From the NCBI GenBank assembly GCA_027311945.1, contig DAICXZ010000022.1:62001-126000 (forward strand): a DNA stretch of 64,000 nt, in the 5' to 3' direction. A program made the position numbers and the translations under genes. The notes beneath the pieces were generated by a model. The model had not been told where the DNA came from. It did not search any database and saw only the letters and a program-made list of their open reading frames with translations. Below, in pieces: positions 20,564 through 28,852 of the stretch (positions within the stretch are counted from its first letter, which is position 1; each line of letters starts with the position of its first letter). Source of the DNA: Erythrobacter sp. Lineage in GTDB: Bacteria; Pseudomonadota; Alphaproteobacteria; Sphingomonadales; Sphingomonadaceae.

Positions 20564-21211
20564 GTGAACATTATTCTTTTGGGGCCTCCGGGCGCGGGCA
20601 AGGGGACGCAGGCTGCACGCCTGGTCGCCAGGCATGGCATGCGCCAGCTTTCGACCGGCGATATGCTGCGGGCGGCCGTGAAGGCGCAGACGCCCGTTGG
20701 GCTCGAAGCCAAGGCCGTGATGGATCGCGGCGAGCTGGTCTCGGACGCAATCGTCTCGGCACTGATTGACGAAGAGTTGGCCTCGATGGGCGCAGATACC
20801 GGCGCGATCTTCGACGGCTATCCGCGCACTGCCGCGCAGGCCGAGGCGCTCGATGCACTCCTCGCCAAGCACAGCCGCCAGCTGCGCCATGTCATCGAGC
20901 TTGAGGTCAACGAAGATGCGCTAGTGGAGCGGATCACCGGCCGCTTCACCTGCGCCAACTGCGGCGAGGGCTATCACGACCAGTTCAAGCAGCCAAAGGT
21001 CGAAGGTGTCTGCGACAAGTGCGGCGGCACCGAGTTCAAGCGTCGGCCCGACGATAACGAGGAAACCGTGCGCACGCGCATGACCGAGTATCGCGCCAAG
21101 ACCGCTCCGATCCTGCCGATCTACGATGCCCGCGGGATCGTGACCAGGATCGACGGCATGGGCGATATCGACGTTGTCAGCGAATCGATCGAGCGGGTTC
21201 TGGCCAGCTGA
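20564..21211 (+). CDS. adk: Adenylate kinase, zinc-LID type
   Basis: 215 residues with GTG start 20564 preceded by AGAGGGGG. P-loop GPPGAGKGT at residues 7-15; the LID domain carries four cysteines (FTCANCGEGYHD ... VCDKCGGTEFKRRPDDNEETVRTRM), which bind zinc in Gram-positive and some proteobacterial enzymes. It catalyses ATP + AMP = 2 ADP. Placed after secY as in many genomes. Confidence 0.98.
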   Translation: MNIILLGPPGAGKGTQAARLVARHGMRQLSTGDMLRAAVKAQTPVGLEAKAVMDRGELVSDAIVSALIDEELASMGADTGAIFDGYPRTAAQAEALDALLAKHSRQLRHVIELEVNEDALVERITGRFTCANCGEGYHDQFKQPKVEGVCDKCGGTEFKRRPDDNEETVRTRMTEYRAKTAPILPIYDARGIVTRIDGMGDIDVVSESIERVLAS

Positions 21212-21521
21212 CGGCGGGCGCGGGCCGCGTGTTTTGACGCGCGGCTTCGCTTGATGTATATGTTTTGCGGATAAGGCGCTTCGCGCCGGGCGGGCCCGGA
21301 ACATTCCGATGGCCCGCTATCCGCTGTTGACGTGGTCCGCGAATCACCCTATCTGCGCGGTCCATTCGTCTCATTCGAAATGATCGGTTTCGGGGCGGGC
21401 TCCCTTCCGGGTTGTCCACTTCCTCGCCAGTTCATTGTCGGAAGGGCGATAATTGCAGCTATGAGATAGGGGCACCGCGGTTTCGGCAACGGTCCTACCC
21501 CTGTGGAGCATGGAGAAGTAA
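21212..21521. other. 310-bp spacer between adk and the alpha operon
   Basis: No ORF of note. It contains the predicted promoter at 21327-21355, and near 21464-21505 a possible fold, AGGGGCACCG ... CGGTCCTACCCCT, just before the rpsM Shine-Dalgarno, which may belong to an r-protein leader. No rpmJ (L36) or infA was found here. Confidence 0.45.
21327..21355 (+). promoter_or_regulatory. Predicted promoter for rpsM-rpsK-rpoA-rplQ
   Basis: TTGACG (21327-21332), 17-bp spacer, TATCTG (21350-21355), 167 bp upstream of rpsM. A plausible housekeeping promoter by sequence only. Confidence 0.5.
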
Positions 21522-21890
21522 GTGGCTCGTATTGCAGGGGTGAACATCCCCACCAACAAGCGCGTTATCATTGCGCTCACCTACATTCACGGTATCGGCC
21601 CGACCTCGGCCAAGGCGATTGCTGAAAAGCTCGGCATCGACCTCTCGCGCCGCGTTCAGGACCTGTCGGACGCCGAAGTCCTGCAGATCCGCGAAACGAT
21701 TGACGCTGAGTACACCGTGGAAGGCGATCTTCGTCGCGACACCGCGATGAACATCAAGCGCCTGATGGACCTGCGCTGCTATCGCGGCCTGCGTCACCGT
21801 AACGGCCTGCCCGTTCGCGGCCAGCGCACTCACACCAACGCCCGCACCCGCAAGGGCAAGGCCAAGCCGATCGCCGGTAAGAAGAAGTAA
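21522..21890 (+). CDS. rpsM: 30S ribosomal protein S13
   Basis: 122 residues, GTG start 21522 with GGAGAAG upstream ([39 protein letters not shown]). The basic C-terminal tail [28 protein letters not shown] contacts P-site tRNA. First gene of the alpha operon. Confidence 0.97.
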   Translation: MARIAGVNIPTNKRVIIALTYIHGIGPTSAKAIAEKLGIDLSRRVQDLSDAEVLQIRETIDAEYTVEGDLRRDTAMNIKRLMDLRCYRGLRHRNGLPVRGQRTHTNARTRKGKAKPIAGKKK

Positions 21891-21945
21891 GCAGAGCGCC
21901 TAACTCTCGCTTTTCCCTTCTTTCTCAATACGAGGAACCAGAACA

Positions 21946-22335
21946 ATGGCACGCGAACCTAACCGCATCCGGCGGCGCGATAAGAAGAATATTTCGAGCG
22001 GTGTTGCCCACGTCAACGCCAGCTTCAACAACACCATGATCACCATCACCGATGCTCAGGGCAATGCGATCAGCTGGTCCAGCGCCGGCATGATGGGCTT
22101 CAAGGGCAGCCGCAAGTCGACTCCCTATGCTGCCCAGGTTGCCGCCGACGATGCCGGCAAGAAAGCTGCCGAGCATGGCGTGCGCACCCTTGAGGTGGAG
22201 ATCAAGGGTCCGGGCTCGGGCCGTGAGAGTGCGCTGCGTGCCCTCCAGGCCGTGGGCTTCACGATCACCTCGATCCGCGATGTGACCCCGATCCCGCACA
22301 ACGGGGTTCGGCCGTCCAAGCGTCGTCGCGTCTGA
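21946..22335 (+). CDS. rpsK: 30S ribosomal protein S11
   Basis: 129 residues; conserved [49 protein letters not shown] and C-terminal [19 protein letters not shown]11 shapes the 30S platform and the Shine-Dalgarno helix pocket. rpsD (S4), which lies between rpsK and rpoA in E. coli, is absent here. Confidence 0.98.
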   Translation: MAREPNRIRRRDKKNISSGVAHVNASFNNTMITITDAQGNAISWSSAGMMGFKGSRKSTPYAAQVAADDAGKKAAEHGVRTLEVEIKGPGSGRESALRALQAVGFTITSIRDVTPIPHNGVRPSKRRRV

Positions 22336-22350
22336 TCGAACTCGTGCCCG

Positions 22351-22418
22351 GTGGCAGGGCTCTCCTGCCACACCACACTTTTTCGCATCGGCCGCGGCGC
22401 TTCCAAGCGACCGCGGCC
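22351..22418 (+). promoter_or_regulatory. Two strong hairpins between rpsK and rpoA
   Basis: First: perfect GTGGCAGG-GCTCT-CCTGCCAC (22351-22371). Second: GGCCGCGG/CCGCGGCC (22390-22397 and 22411-22418) enclosing CGCTT-CC-AAGCG. Only a short T-run (CTTTTT) follows the first, and TTTGCC the second. They occupy the place of rpsD and may adjust RNA polymerase alpha levels relative to r-proteins. Confidence 0.6.
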
Positions 22419-22451
22419 TTTGCCGCCAATACGAACCTTTAGGGGAAGTCC

Positions 22452-23507
22452 ATGTCCGTCAACATGAAGAACTGGCAGGAGCTGAAGAAGCCCAACACCC
22501 TCGAGATCAAGGAAGGCGGCGACAAGAAGCGCAAGGCCACCTTCGTCGCAGAGCCGCTTGAGCGCGGCTATGGTCTCACGCTGGGCAACGCCCTGCGCCG
22601 CGTTCTGCTTGCCAGCCTTCAGGGTGCCGCCATCACCTCGATCAAGATCGAGAACGTGCTGCACGAATTCTCGAGCCTCGCTGGTGTTCGCGAGGATGTC
22701 ACCGACATCGTGCTCAACGTGAAGCAGATCGCGCTGAAGATGGAAGGCGAAGGCCCCAAGCGCCTTCAGCTTTCGGTCACCGGCCCGGCCGAAGTCACCG
22801 CCGGCGATATCGCCGTTACCGGTGACATCGAAGTGCTGAACAAGGATCTGGTGATCTGCCACCTCGATGAAGGTGCGACGCTCAACATGGAGCTGACCGC
22901 CGACACCGGGAAGGGCTACGTCCCCGCCGTGCAGAACCGCCCGATCGATGCGCCGATTGGCCTGATCCCGATCGACTCGCTCTATTCGCCGATCAAGCAG
23001 GTCAGCTACAAGGTCGAGAACGCTCGCGTCGGCCAGGAGCTGGACTACGACAAGCTCTCGCTGACCGTGGAAACCGACGGCACCGTGACCCCGGAAGATG
23101 CCGTGGCCTATGCCGCGCGCATCCTGCAGGATCAGCTCACGCTGTTCGTCCACTTCGAGGATGGTATCCCGCAGCCGCAGTCGTCGATGATCGGCGTTGC
23201 TGCCGAGCCGCAGGAAAGCGACACCAACCAGCTCAACCGTTACCTGCTCAAGAAGGTCGACGAACTGGAGCTGTCGGTGCGTTCGGCCAACTGCCTCAAG
23301 AACGACAACATCATCTACATCGGCGATCTGGTCCAGAAGACCGAAGCCGAGATGCTGCGCACGCCGAACTTCGGCCGCAAGTCGCTCAACGAGATCAAGG
23401 AAGTGCTTTCGAGCATGGGTCTGCGCCTCGGCATGGACATCCCTGGCTGGCCGCCCGAGAACATCGAGGAAATGGCCAAGAAGCTCGAGCAAGAGCTGCT
23501 GGGCTAA
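22452..23507 (+). CDS. rpoA: DNA-directed RNA polymerase subunit alpha
   Basis: 351 residues. The N-terminal dimerisation domain has [40 protein letters not shown]. The C-terminal domain has the UP-element and activator surface ([48 protein letters not shown]), including the Arg of the SVRSANCL helix. Alpha nucleates core polymerase assembly. Start ATG 22452 with AGGGGAAG upstream. Confidence 0.98.
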   Translation: MSVNMKNWQELKKPNTLEIKEGGDKKRKATFVAEPLERGYGLTLGNALRRVLLASLQGAAITSIKIENVLHEFSSLAGVREDVTDIVLNVKQIALKMEGEGPKRLQLSVTGPAEVTAGDIAVTGDIEVLNKDLVICHLDEGATLNMELTADTGKGYVPAVQNRPIDAPIGLIPIDSLYSPIKQVSYKVENARVGQELDYDKLSLTVETDGTVTPEDAVAYAARILQDQLTLFVHFEDGIPQPQSSMIGVAAEPQESDTNQLNRYLLKKVDELELSVRSANCLKNDNIIYIGDLVQKTEAEMLRTPNFGRKSLNEIKEVLSSMGLRLGMDIPGWPPENIEEMAKKLEQELLG

Positions 23508-23627
23508 CCAGCTACGGCCTCCGGTGCGAGCCGGGGGCCGATTTTGGGGCAAGGTGGCACCCCTGAGAACAGCCACCGGGATCGGGGTACCTCACACGGC
23601 CCCCCTACGAACTGAAGGAAGACAATT

Positions 23628-24047
23628 ATGCGTCACGGTATTTCTGGCCGTAAACTGAGCCGCAAGTCGCAGCACCGCACGGCGATGTTCCGCAACATGG
23701 CGGCGGCTCTTATCAAGCACGAGCAGATCCTCACCACGCAGGCGAAGGCCAAGGAACTGCGTCCCTATGTCGAGAAGCTGATCACTCTCGCCAAGAAGGG
23801 TGGCCTGTCGAACCGCCGGTTGGCCCACGCCCGAATAATGGATGACGCGCAGGAAAAGAAGCTGTTCGAGGTTCTTGCCGAGCGTTACGCCGACCGTGAA
23901 GGCGGCTACACCCGCATCATCAAGGCCGGCTACCGCGCCAGCGACGCCGCTCCGATTGCCTATATCGAACTGGTTGACCGCGATGTCGATGCCAAGGGCC
24001 AGGATTCGGGCCCGGTGCTGACCGAAGACGAATACGAAGACGCGTAA
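23628..24047 (+). CDS. rplQ: 50S ribosomal protein L17
   Basis: 139 residues: [58 protein letters not shown], then the L17 core and an acidic alphaproteobacterial tail ([19 protein letters not shown]). Last gene of the ribosomal block. Confidence 0.98.
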   Translation: MRHGISGRKLSRKSQHRTAMFRNMAAALIKHEQILTTQAKAKELRPYVEKLITLAKKGGLSNRRLAHARIMDDAQEKKLFEVLAERYADREGGYTRIIKAGYRASDAAPIAYIELVDRDVDAKGQDSGPVLTEDEYEDA

Positions 24048-24075
24048 GCGCTCGTCGTCTTAACGACTGACAAGT

Positions 24076-24114
24076 GAAGGGGCCGAGGCAGCGATGCACC
24101 GGCCCCTTCTTTTT
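24076..24114 (+). terminator. Rho-independent terminator after rplQ
   Basis: Perfect 10-bp stem GAAGGGGCCG ... CGGCCCCTTC with a 14-nt loop, followed by TTTTT. It closes the alpha operon. Confidence 0.9.
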
Positions 24115-24256
24115 GTCACCTGCAGCATTGTTCATGTTGAACCGCTGAAAGCTGAATATTGGCTAACGCGAGAGTTCAGTCCCGTCTCACGAAGACTCGC
24201 TTAGATCCATGTCATTGGGAGGCCACCTGGGTCTCCCCGATGTGAGGAGAAGCCAG

Positions 24257-24817
24257 ATGACTGCCATTTCCACAGCTCTCGCCAAAGGCACCATAGCGAC
24301 CGTCGCGGCAGGTGCGATGGCGATGGCTGCCGCCAGCCCCGCCGCCGCGCAGGACCGTTATCGCCATAACGACCGCGATCGCGGTGGCCTTTCGACCGGC
24401 GAGATCATTGCCGGTGTCGCCGTCCTCGGCGGTCTTGCCGCAGTGCTTGCCTCGTCGCGCAACAATCGCGACCGCGACTATCGCTATGACGACCGCCGCG
24501 ATAATCGTCGGGGCTGGAACGATTACCAGCGCAGCGCCGATCGAGCTATCGACCAGTGCGCGCGTGCAGCCGAACGAAATGCCCGCCGCTGGAGCGGCAG
24601 CCGAGCCGAAGTAACCGATATCCGCGACATCGACCGCAACCGCCGCGGGTTCGAGGTCAAGGGCCGGATCGCGGTGCGCGACGACTATCGCGGCCGTGGC
24701 TGGGAACGGTCGGCCTATCGGGGCCGTAACGACCGCTGGGACGAAGGTCGCTTCACTTGCCGGGTGCGCAATGGCCGGGTGGTCGACATCGACTTTAGCG
24801 GTATCCGTGGCTTGTAA
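24257..24817 (+). CDS. Exported DR/RY-rich protein, paralogue 1
   Basis: 186 residues from ATG 24257 with AGGAGA upstream. The signal peptide (MTAISTALAKGTIATVAAGAMAMAAASPAAA-QD) is followed by a DRYRHNDRDRGG stretch, a hydrophobic small-residue segment (GEIIAGVAVLGGLAAVLASSRNN), an RD/RR/Y-rich linker and a C-terminal domain with two cysteines (IDQCARAAERNA ... FTCRVRNGRVVDIDF). I know similar sphingomonad proteins only as hypothetical. The hydrophobic segment resembles a glycine-zipper helix, so a periplasmic or membrane-tethered protein is likely. The next gene has the same plan. Confidence 0.8.
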   Translation: MTAISTALAKGTIATVAAGAMAMAAASPAAAQDRYRHNDRDRGGLSTGEIIAGVAVLGGLAAVLASSRNNRDRDYRYDDRRDNRRGWNDYQRSADRAIDQCARAAERNARRWSGSRAEVTDIRDIDRNRRGFEVKGRIAVRDDYRGRGWERSAYRGRNDRWDEGRFTCRVRNGRVVDIDFSGIRGL

Positions 24818-24911
24818 GTGGGTGAGTTTGGGGCGGGGCATGGCGGTTCAGGCATGGGACAGCCTGAGCCGCCTAGCTTTCCTGCAATATCCTCCTGAAG
24901 GACTTGTGCGC

Positions 24912-25691
24912 ATGATCCGTCTCCCCACCGCCGTCACCTCGCTGGCCGCGCTGGCCATGGCGGCGACGCCTGCCGGTGCGGTGGAAATGCCCGCGTCGGG
25001 CGCGCTCGCTCCACACTTGTCTAGGGCGATGCAGATGGAGGCGCATGGCTGGGGCTACGATCGTTATGACCGTTACGATCGCTATCGCGGCCACCGTAAT
25101 CGCGGCATAGACGCTGGTGATGTGATCGCTGGCGTCCTCGTGATCGGCGCGATTGCCGCTATCGCGAGTTCTGCACGAAACAACTCGCGCGAGCGATATG
25201 ACGAGCGCTATCCGCGCCGGGAACCAGCTCAGGCAGACTATCGCCGTGGCAGCCGCAGTTCAGAGAGCGGTATCGACCGAGCGGTAGACATCTGCGTCGA
25301 TCAGGCCGAACGCGGTTCCGCGCGGGTCGACAGCGTTGATGACGCCTCGCGCCGGCCGGATGGCTGGCGGGTGTCGGGGCGGATGTCCGATGGTGAGGGT
25401 TGGAACTGCTGGATCGACAATGACGGGCGCCTGCGCTCGCTCGATTTCGGCACTGCCAATACCGACTATGGCACTGGGGGCCGTTACCAGTCCGCTGCCG
25501 CCAGCGGCCAGTTGAGCGACGAGGCCTATTCCCGCGCACGCGCCGCCACGCGCTATGGCCGAGCCAATGGCGACTATGAGGCGAGCGGCCAGCGCACCTA
25601 TGCCAACAGCGGCGAAATTGACGCTGATCTCGCCAGTGGCCCGGTGCCTGCCTATCCGGGCGGCCCCCTGCCGGGTGAAGAGAGCTATTGA
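24912..25691 (+). CDS. Exported DR/RY-rich protein, paralogue 2
   Basis: 259 residues from ATG 24912 (MIRLPTAVTSLAALAMAATPAGAVEM, a signal peptide); the track start at 24696 lies in the previous gene. Same plan as paralogue 1: YDRYDRYDRYRGHRNRG repeats, GDVIAGVLVIGAIAAIASSARNN, then a cysteine-containing domain (DICVDQAERGS ... DGWRVSGRMSDGEGWNCWIDNDGRLRSLDF). It adds a C-terminal Ser/Tyr-rich tail (about 85 residues) ending PAYPGGPLPGEESY. AAGGA lies about ten bases upstream. Function unknown; tandem duplication is clear from the shared architecture. Confidence 0.8.
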   Translation: MIRLPTAVTSLAALAMAATPAGAVEMPASGALAPHLSRAMQMEAHGWGYDRYDRYDRYRGHRNRGIDAGDVIAGVLVIGAIAAIASSARNNSRERYDERYPRREPAQADYRRGSRSSESGIDRAVDICVDQAERGSARVDSVDDASRRPDGWRVSGRMSDGEGWNCWIDNDGRLRSLDFGTANTDYGTGGRYQSAAASGQLSDEAYSRARAATRYGRANGDYEASGQRTYANSGEIDADLASGPVPAYPGGPLPGEESY

Positions 25692-25697
25692 GGAGTA

Positions 25698-26321
25698 TCA
25701 GGCCTCGGGCTTGCTGGCCCGCGTATAGGCGGGCAGCTGCAGGCTCCAGATAAGGGCTGCGGCGCGCAGAGCGAAGCCGACCACCGATCCCGCCAGCAGG
25801 GCCAGCGTCTCGTCCACACCGCACAGCATCATCGTGGCTGCGGTGGCGGCGGCCAGTGCCGAGGGGGTGACATAAAGGTCCGGCCGCATGAGGATCGATG
25901 GCACTCCTGCCATCACGTCGCGCAACATGCCGCCCGCACAGCCCGTTATCACGCCGAGGATCATGGCAGGCACCGGCTCGACCCCGTAGGCCAGCGCCTT
26001 ACCCGCACCCAGCGTCGAAAAGGCGGCCAGCCCCGCCGCGTCGGCCCATTCGAGCAAGCGCCCCTCCCATAACCTGGCGGGGGTGATCCACACTGCGCCC
26101 GCGCTCAGCAGGATCAGCGGCGCGACCAGTGGATCGACCAGCCAGAACACCGGCGCATCGAGCATTACGTCACGGATCGTCCCGCCCCCGACTCCGGTGA
26201 GCAGGGCGAAGAAGCAGGCGGTGACGAAGGTCTGGTTAAGCTGAGCGGCCAGCAAGGCGCCTGACAAGGCAAACACGGCGATGCCGCCGAGCGAGAGCAG
26301 CGGCAACAAGGGATCGATCAT
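25698..26321 (-). CDS. TRIC-type (UPF0126) membrane channel protein
   Basis: 207 residues from ATG 26321 (MIDPLLPLLSLGGIAVFALSGALLAAQ). Two repeated three-helix units each carry the diagnostic glycine-rich turn, GVGGGTIRDV near residue 50 and GCAGGMLRDV near 135. Prokaryotic TRIC homologues are trimeric cation channels, often potassium-selective. It overlaps the upstream PepSY gene by ATGA, so translation is coupled. The ORF track's longer start (26474) reads into that gene. Confidence 0.9.
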   Translation of the reverse strand: MIDPLLPLLSLGGIAVFALSGALLAAQLNQTFVTACFFALLTGVGGGTIRDVMLDAPVFWLVDPLVAPLILLSAGAVWITPARLWEGRLLEWADAAGLAAFSTLGAGKALAYGVEPVPAMILGVITGCAGGMLRDVMAGVPSILMRPDLYVTPSALAAATAATMMLCGVDETLALLAGSVVGFALRAAALIWSLQLPAYTRASKPEA

Positions 26322-27016
26322 GCCCGCCCCCCAAACCGCGGCTTGGCCTTGCGCCGGCGGAACATCAGCACGCAGCCGAGCAGTGCCCCGATCACGGCGA
26401 GCGCGGCAAAGATCGTCAGCACCGGGTGAGAGGTATCCTCGCGCGTTTCGAGGTCCATGATGTGCAGGCCCCACATGAAGTCATAGATGCGCCACCAGCC
26501 GGTGCGCACCGCCACGATCTCGCCGGTGCTCGAGCGCATATAGATGTTGGTGCCATCGGAGAAATGCGCCCGCCACGCGTCGAACGGTGCGCGCAGGTCC
26601 ATCGGGGATAGATCGGCGGGGAAGTAGGTCACGCTTTTGATCTTGCCGCCGCCCGCATAGGCCGCTTCGGCTACGCGCCGTGCTTCGCTTTCGATCAGCG
26701 GTGGCAGCACCTCGCCGGTGCGCGCCGAATAGCGATAGCGTCCGCCATCTGCCTCGGTGACGAGCCAGGCCGGGCCGTCGACCTGCTGGACCAGCGAGAT
26801 CGCGCTCGCCTCGTTCAGGCTGTCGGCGGGGAACACCAGGCCGCGCGGATCGATCAGCGGAGCCTCGGCGCGCAGGTGTTCGCCTCGCACCTCCTCGATC
26901 GGGTAAAGCGTCATCACCAGACCGGTGATGCACCACATCAGGATCGGCACCCCCACTAGCCAGCCAAGCCAGATATGCCAACGGGCGAATTTCAGCATGA
27001 GGTTACGACGGGCCAT
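26318..27016 (-). CDS. PepSY-type inner-membrane protein
   Basis: 232 residues from ATG 27016 (MARRNLMLKFARWHIWLGWLVGVPILMWCITGLVMTLYP). N- and C-terminal membrane helices (the last is LTIFAALAVIGALLGCVLMF followed by RRRKAK) flank a periplasmic region with a PepSY-like strand pattern (WLVTEADGGRYRYSARTGEVLPPL) and a His-containing WGLHIMDL segment. Relatives occur with iron and siderophore uptake genes. Stop overlaps the TRIC gene start by four bases. Confidence 0.8.
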   Translation of the reverse strand: MARRNLMLKFARWHIWLGWLVGVPILMWCITGLVMTLYPIEEVRGEHLRAEAPLIDPRGLVFPADSLNEASAISLVQQVDGPAWLVTEADGGRYRYSARTGEVLPPLIESEARRVAEAAYAGGGKIKSVTYFPADLSPMDLRAPFDAWRAHFSDGTNIYMRSSTGEIVAVRTGWWRIYDFMWGLHIMDLETREDTSHPVLTIFAALAVIGALLGCVLMFRRRKAKPRFGGRA

Positions 27017-27039
27017 GGCCGCGCGCCTACACGAAAGTG

Positions 27040-27462
27040 CTAAGTTGTGGCGAACAGTTTTGAACGGTCCGCAAAGGCCTTCATCTCGATGGCATTGCCC
27101 GAAGGGTCGGTGAAGAACATCGTCGCCTGCTCGCCCGGCTCGCCCTTGAAGCGGATATAGGGCGCGATCTTGAATTCGGTTCCGGCGGCGGTGAGCCGGT
27201 CGGCCAGTTCCTGCCATTCCTCCATGCCCAGCACGATGCCGAAATGCGGCACGGGCACGCCGTGCCCATCGACCGGGTTTTCGTGCGCATCGGAGCGCTT
27301 ACCGGTGAGGTGAGCGACGATCTGGTGGCCGAAGAAGTCGAAGTCGACCCAGTGCTCGCTGCTGCGCCCTTCCGGGCAGCCCATCACGCCGCCCCAGAAC
27401 GCGCGCGCTTCGGCGAGGTCGTAGACGGGGAAGGCGAGGTGAAAGGGGGAAAGCTCTGCCAT
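27040..27462 (-). CDS. VOC-superfamily (glyoxalase-like) protein
   Basis: 140 residues from ATG 27462 (MAELSPFHLAFPVYDLAEARAFWGGVMGCPEGRSSEHWVDFDFFGHQIVAHL). Paired beta-alpha-beta-beta-beta modules; probable metal ligands are H in FHLAFPV, H in GHQIVAH and E in GNAIEMKAF. It resembles glyoxalase/dioxygenase-like proteins of unknown substrate. Starts one base past the DUF924 stop. Confidence 0.9.
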   Translation of the reverse strand: MAELSPFHLAFPVYDLAEARAFWGGVMGCPEGRSSEHWVDFDFFGHQIVAHLTGKRSDAHENPVDGHGVPVPHFGIVLGMEEWQELADRLTAAGTEFKIAPYIRFKGEPGEQATMFFTDPSGNAIEMKAFADRSKLFATT

Positions 27463-27463
27463 A

Positions 27464-28030
27464 TCAGAACCCCATCGGATGCTCGTCGAGGAACGCGTGC
27501 TCTTCCGCAGTTGTGGCGCGACCAAGCGCCGCGTTGCGCGAGGGATAGCGGCCAAAGCGGGCGATTACCTCGGCATGGCGGCGGGCAAACTCCTCGCCCT
27601 CGCCAAGGCCTGCCTCCTGCATCAGCGTGATCGAGCGTTCGACATCGGCGAGCTGCTCGGAATGCATGAACGGCATGTAGAGGAATTGCTTTTCCTCACC
27701 CGTCATGCCGGTATCGAAACCTTTGTCGAGCGCCTCACGAGCGAGCGCAAGCGCTGCTTCGTCCTGCGCATAGGCACGGCCATCGTCGCGAAACATGTTG
27801 CGGCTGAATTGATCGAGCACGATGATGGCGGCGAGAATGCTACGCGGATCGTCTCGCCAATCGGCAGGAACGACCTCGGACAGCTCGCCATGGAGCGGGC
27901 CGAAACGCTGTTCGATCTTCACATCGATCGCATCGTCCTGGGCGAAGCGCTTGTCGGCGGGAACCTCGCCCAGCCAGAAGCCGAGCACGTCGGCGGCTGC
28001 CTGCACGGGGTCGGATGGTGAGATCGTCAT
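27464..28030 (-). CDS. DUF924 family protein
   Basis: 188 residues. Conserved features of the family are present: VLGFWLGEVPADKRF, LAAIIVLDQFSRNMFRDDGRAYAQDEAAL, FLYMPFMHSEQLADVERSI and FARRHAEVIARFGRYPSRNAALGR. It is predicted all-helical (TPR-like); the biochemical role is unknown. The start overlaps the preceding membrane-protein stop as ATGA. Confidence 0.92.
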   Translation of the reverse strand: MTISPSDPVQAAADVLGFWLGEVPADKRFAQDDAIDVKIEQRFGPLHGELSEVVPADWRDDPRSILAAIIVLDQFSRNMFRDDGRAYAQDEAALALAREALDKGFDTGMTGEEKQFLYMPFMHSEQLADVERSITLMQEAGLGEGEEFARRHAEVIARFGRYPSRNAALGRATTAEEHAFLDEHPMGF

Positions 28031-28848
28031 CGGCTAGCTCCTGACGGCCATGCGAGCGCCACGGCATAGCCGATTATCGGTGCCGCGCCATAGCCGATTA
28101 GGGGGGTGGGATAGTTGTTGATCACGGCCATCACCGCAAATCCGAACAGCGAACCTGCCAGCGCGAACCGCTCCGCCCGCGTTCCGGGACCGGTCAAGAG
28201 CATCAGCGCAAAGGAGGCTAGCAGAGTGATGAATAGCAGTAGGGCAAAGGGGATGCTGTCACCCGCCGCCTGAACGAGCACCCGCTCGACAAAAGGCACG
28301 GCGGGCAATTCGCCGTGTATCCCGGCATACATACTGGCGAAAAAGCCGAGAATGGCGATGAAGCCCACGCGCCAGTTCTTCGTCACGTGATGGAGCCCGA
28401 CGGCCGCGATGGTAAGCGCGAAGGTAGCGGCAGCATCGGGTTGCAGCAGCGCGGCGAAAAGCGCAGCGGCCAGCATCCAGTGCCCATATTCGTGGTCCTG
28501 CGCTGCCAGCCGCGCCAGCAAGGGCAGGGTAAGCAGGCCGCTATTGAGGATGGCCGGACCAAGCGGGAGCCAGCGCGCAATCCCATTCACATCGGGGCCA
28601 GTCGCGAGCGGCAGCAGCAGCAGCGCCACGCAGACGGTGGCCGCGATCCGCTGCGTGGGCGCCGTGGTGAGGCCTTGCGGGACCGCCACCACCAGGGCCA
28701 GCGCGATAACGAGCGAAGCGAAGGTAACGGCGAGGTAAGCCTCGGGCGCGCCAAAGCTCGCCATGTAGGCGAGCCCCGACAGCACCGGGAGCGCGAGCGC
28801 CAGCAGCGCGGGCAGTCGGGCGGTGACGTGCTCGCGGGGGCTGATCAC
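28027..28848 (-). CDS. Multi-pass membrane protein of unknown function
   Basis: 273 residues, GTG start at 28848, four bases after the lpd stop. About eight hydrophobic segments. One loop reads TGPDVNGIARWLPLGPAILNSGLLTLPLLA, which recalls the NGxxRWxxLGxxxxxPSE loop of FtsW/RodA glycosyltransferases, but the PSE part is not conserved and the protein is short. I do not assign it to that family. Co-transcription with lpd and DUF924 is likely from spacing. Confidence 0.75.
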   Translation of the reverse strand: MISPREHVTARLPALLALALPVLSGLAYMASFGAPEAYLAVTFASLVIALALVVAVPQGLTTAPTQRIAATVCVALLLLPLATGPDVNGIARWLPLGPAILNSGLLTLPLLARLAAQDHEYGHWMLAAALFAALLQPDAAATFALTIAAVGLHHVTKNWRVGFIAILGFFASMYAGIHGELPAVPFVERVLVQAAGDSIPFALLLFITLLASFALMLLTGPGTRAERFALAGSLFGFAVMAVINNYPTPLIGYGAAPIIGYAVALAWPSGASR

Positions 28849-28852
28849 AAGA

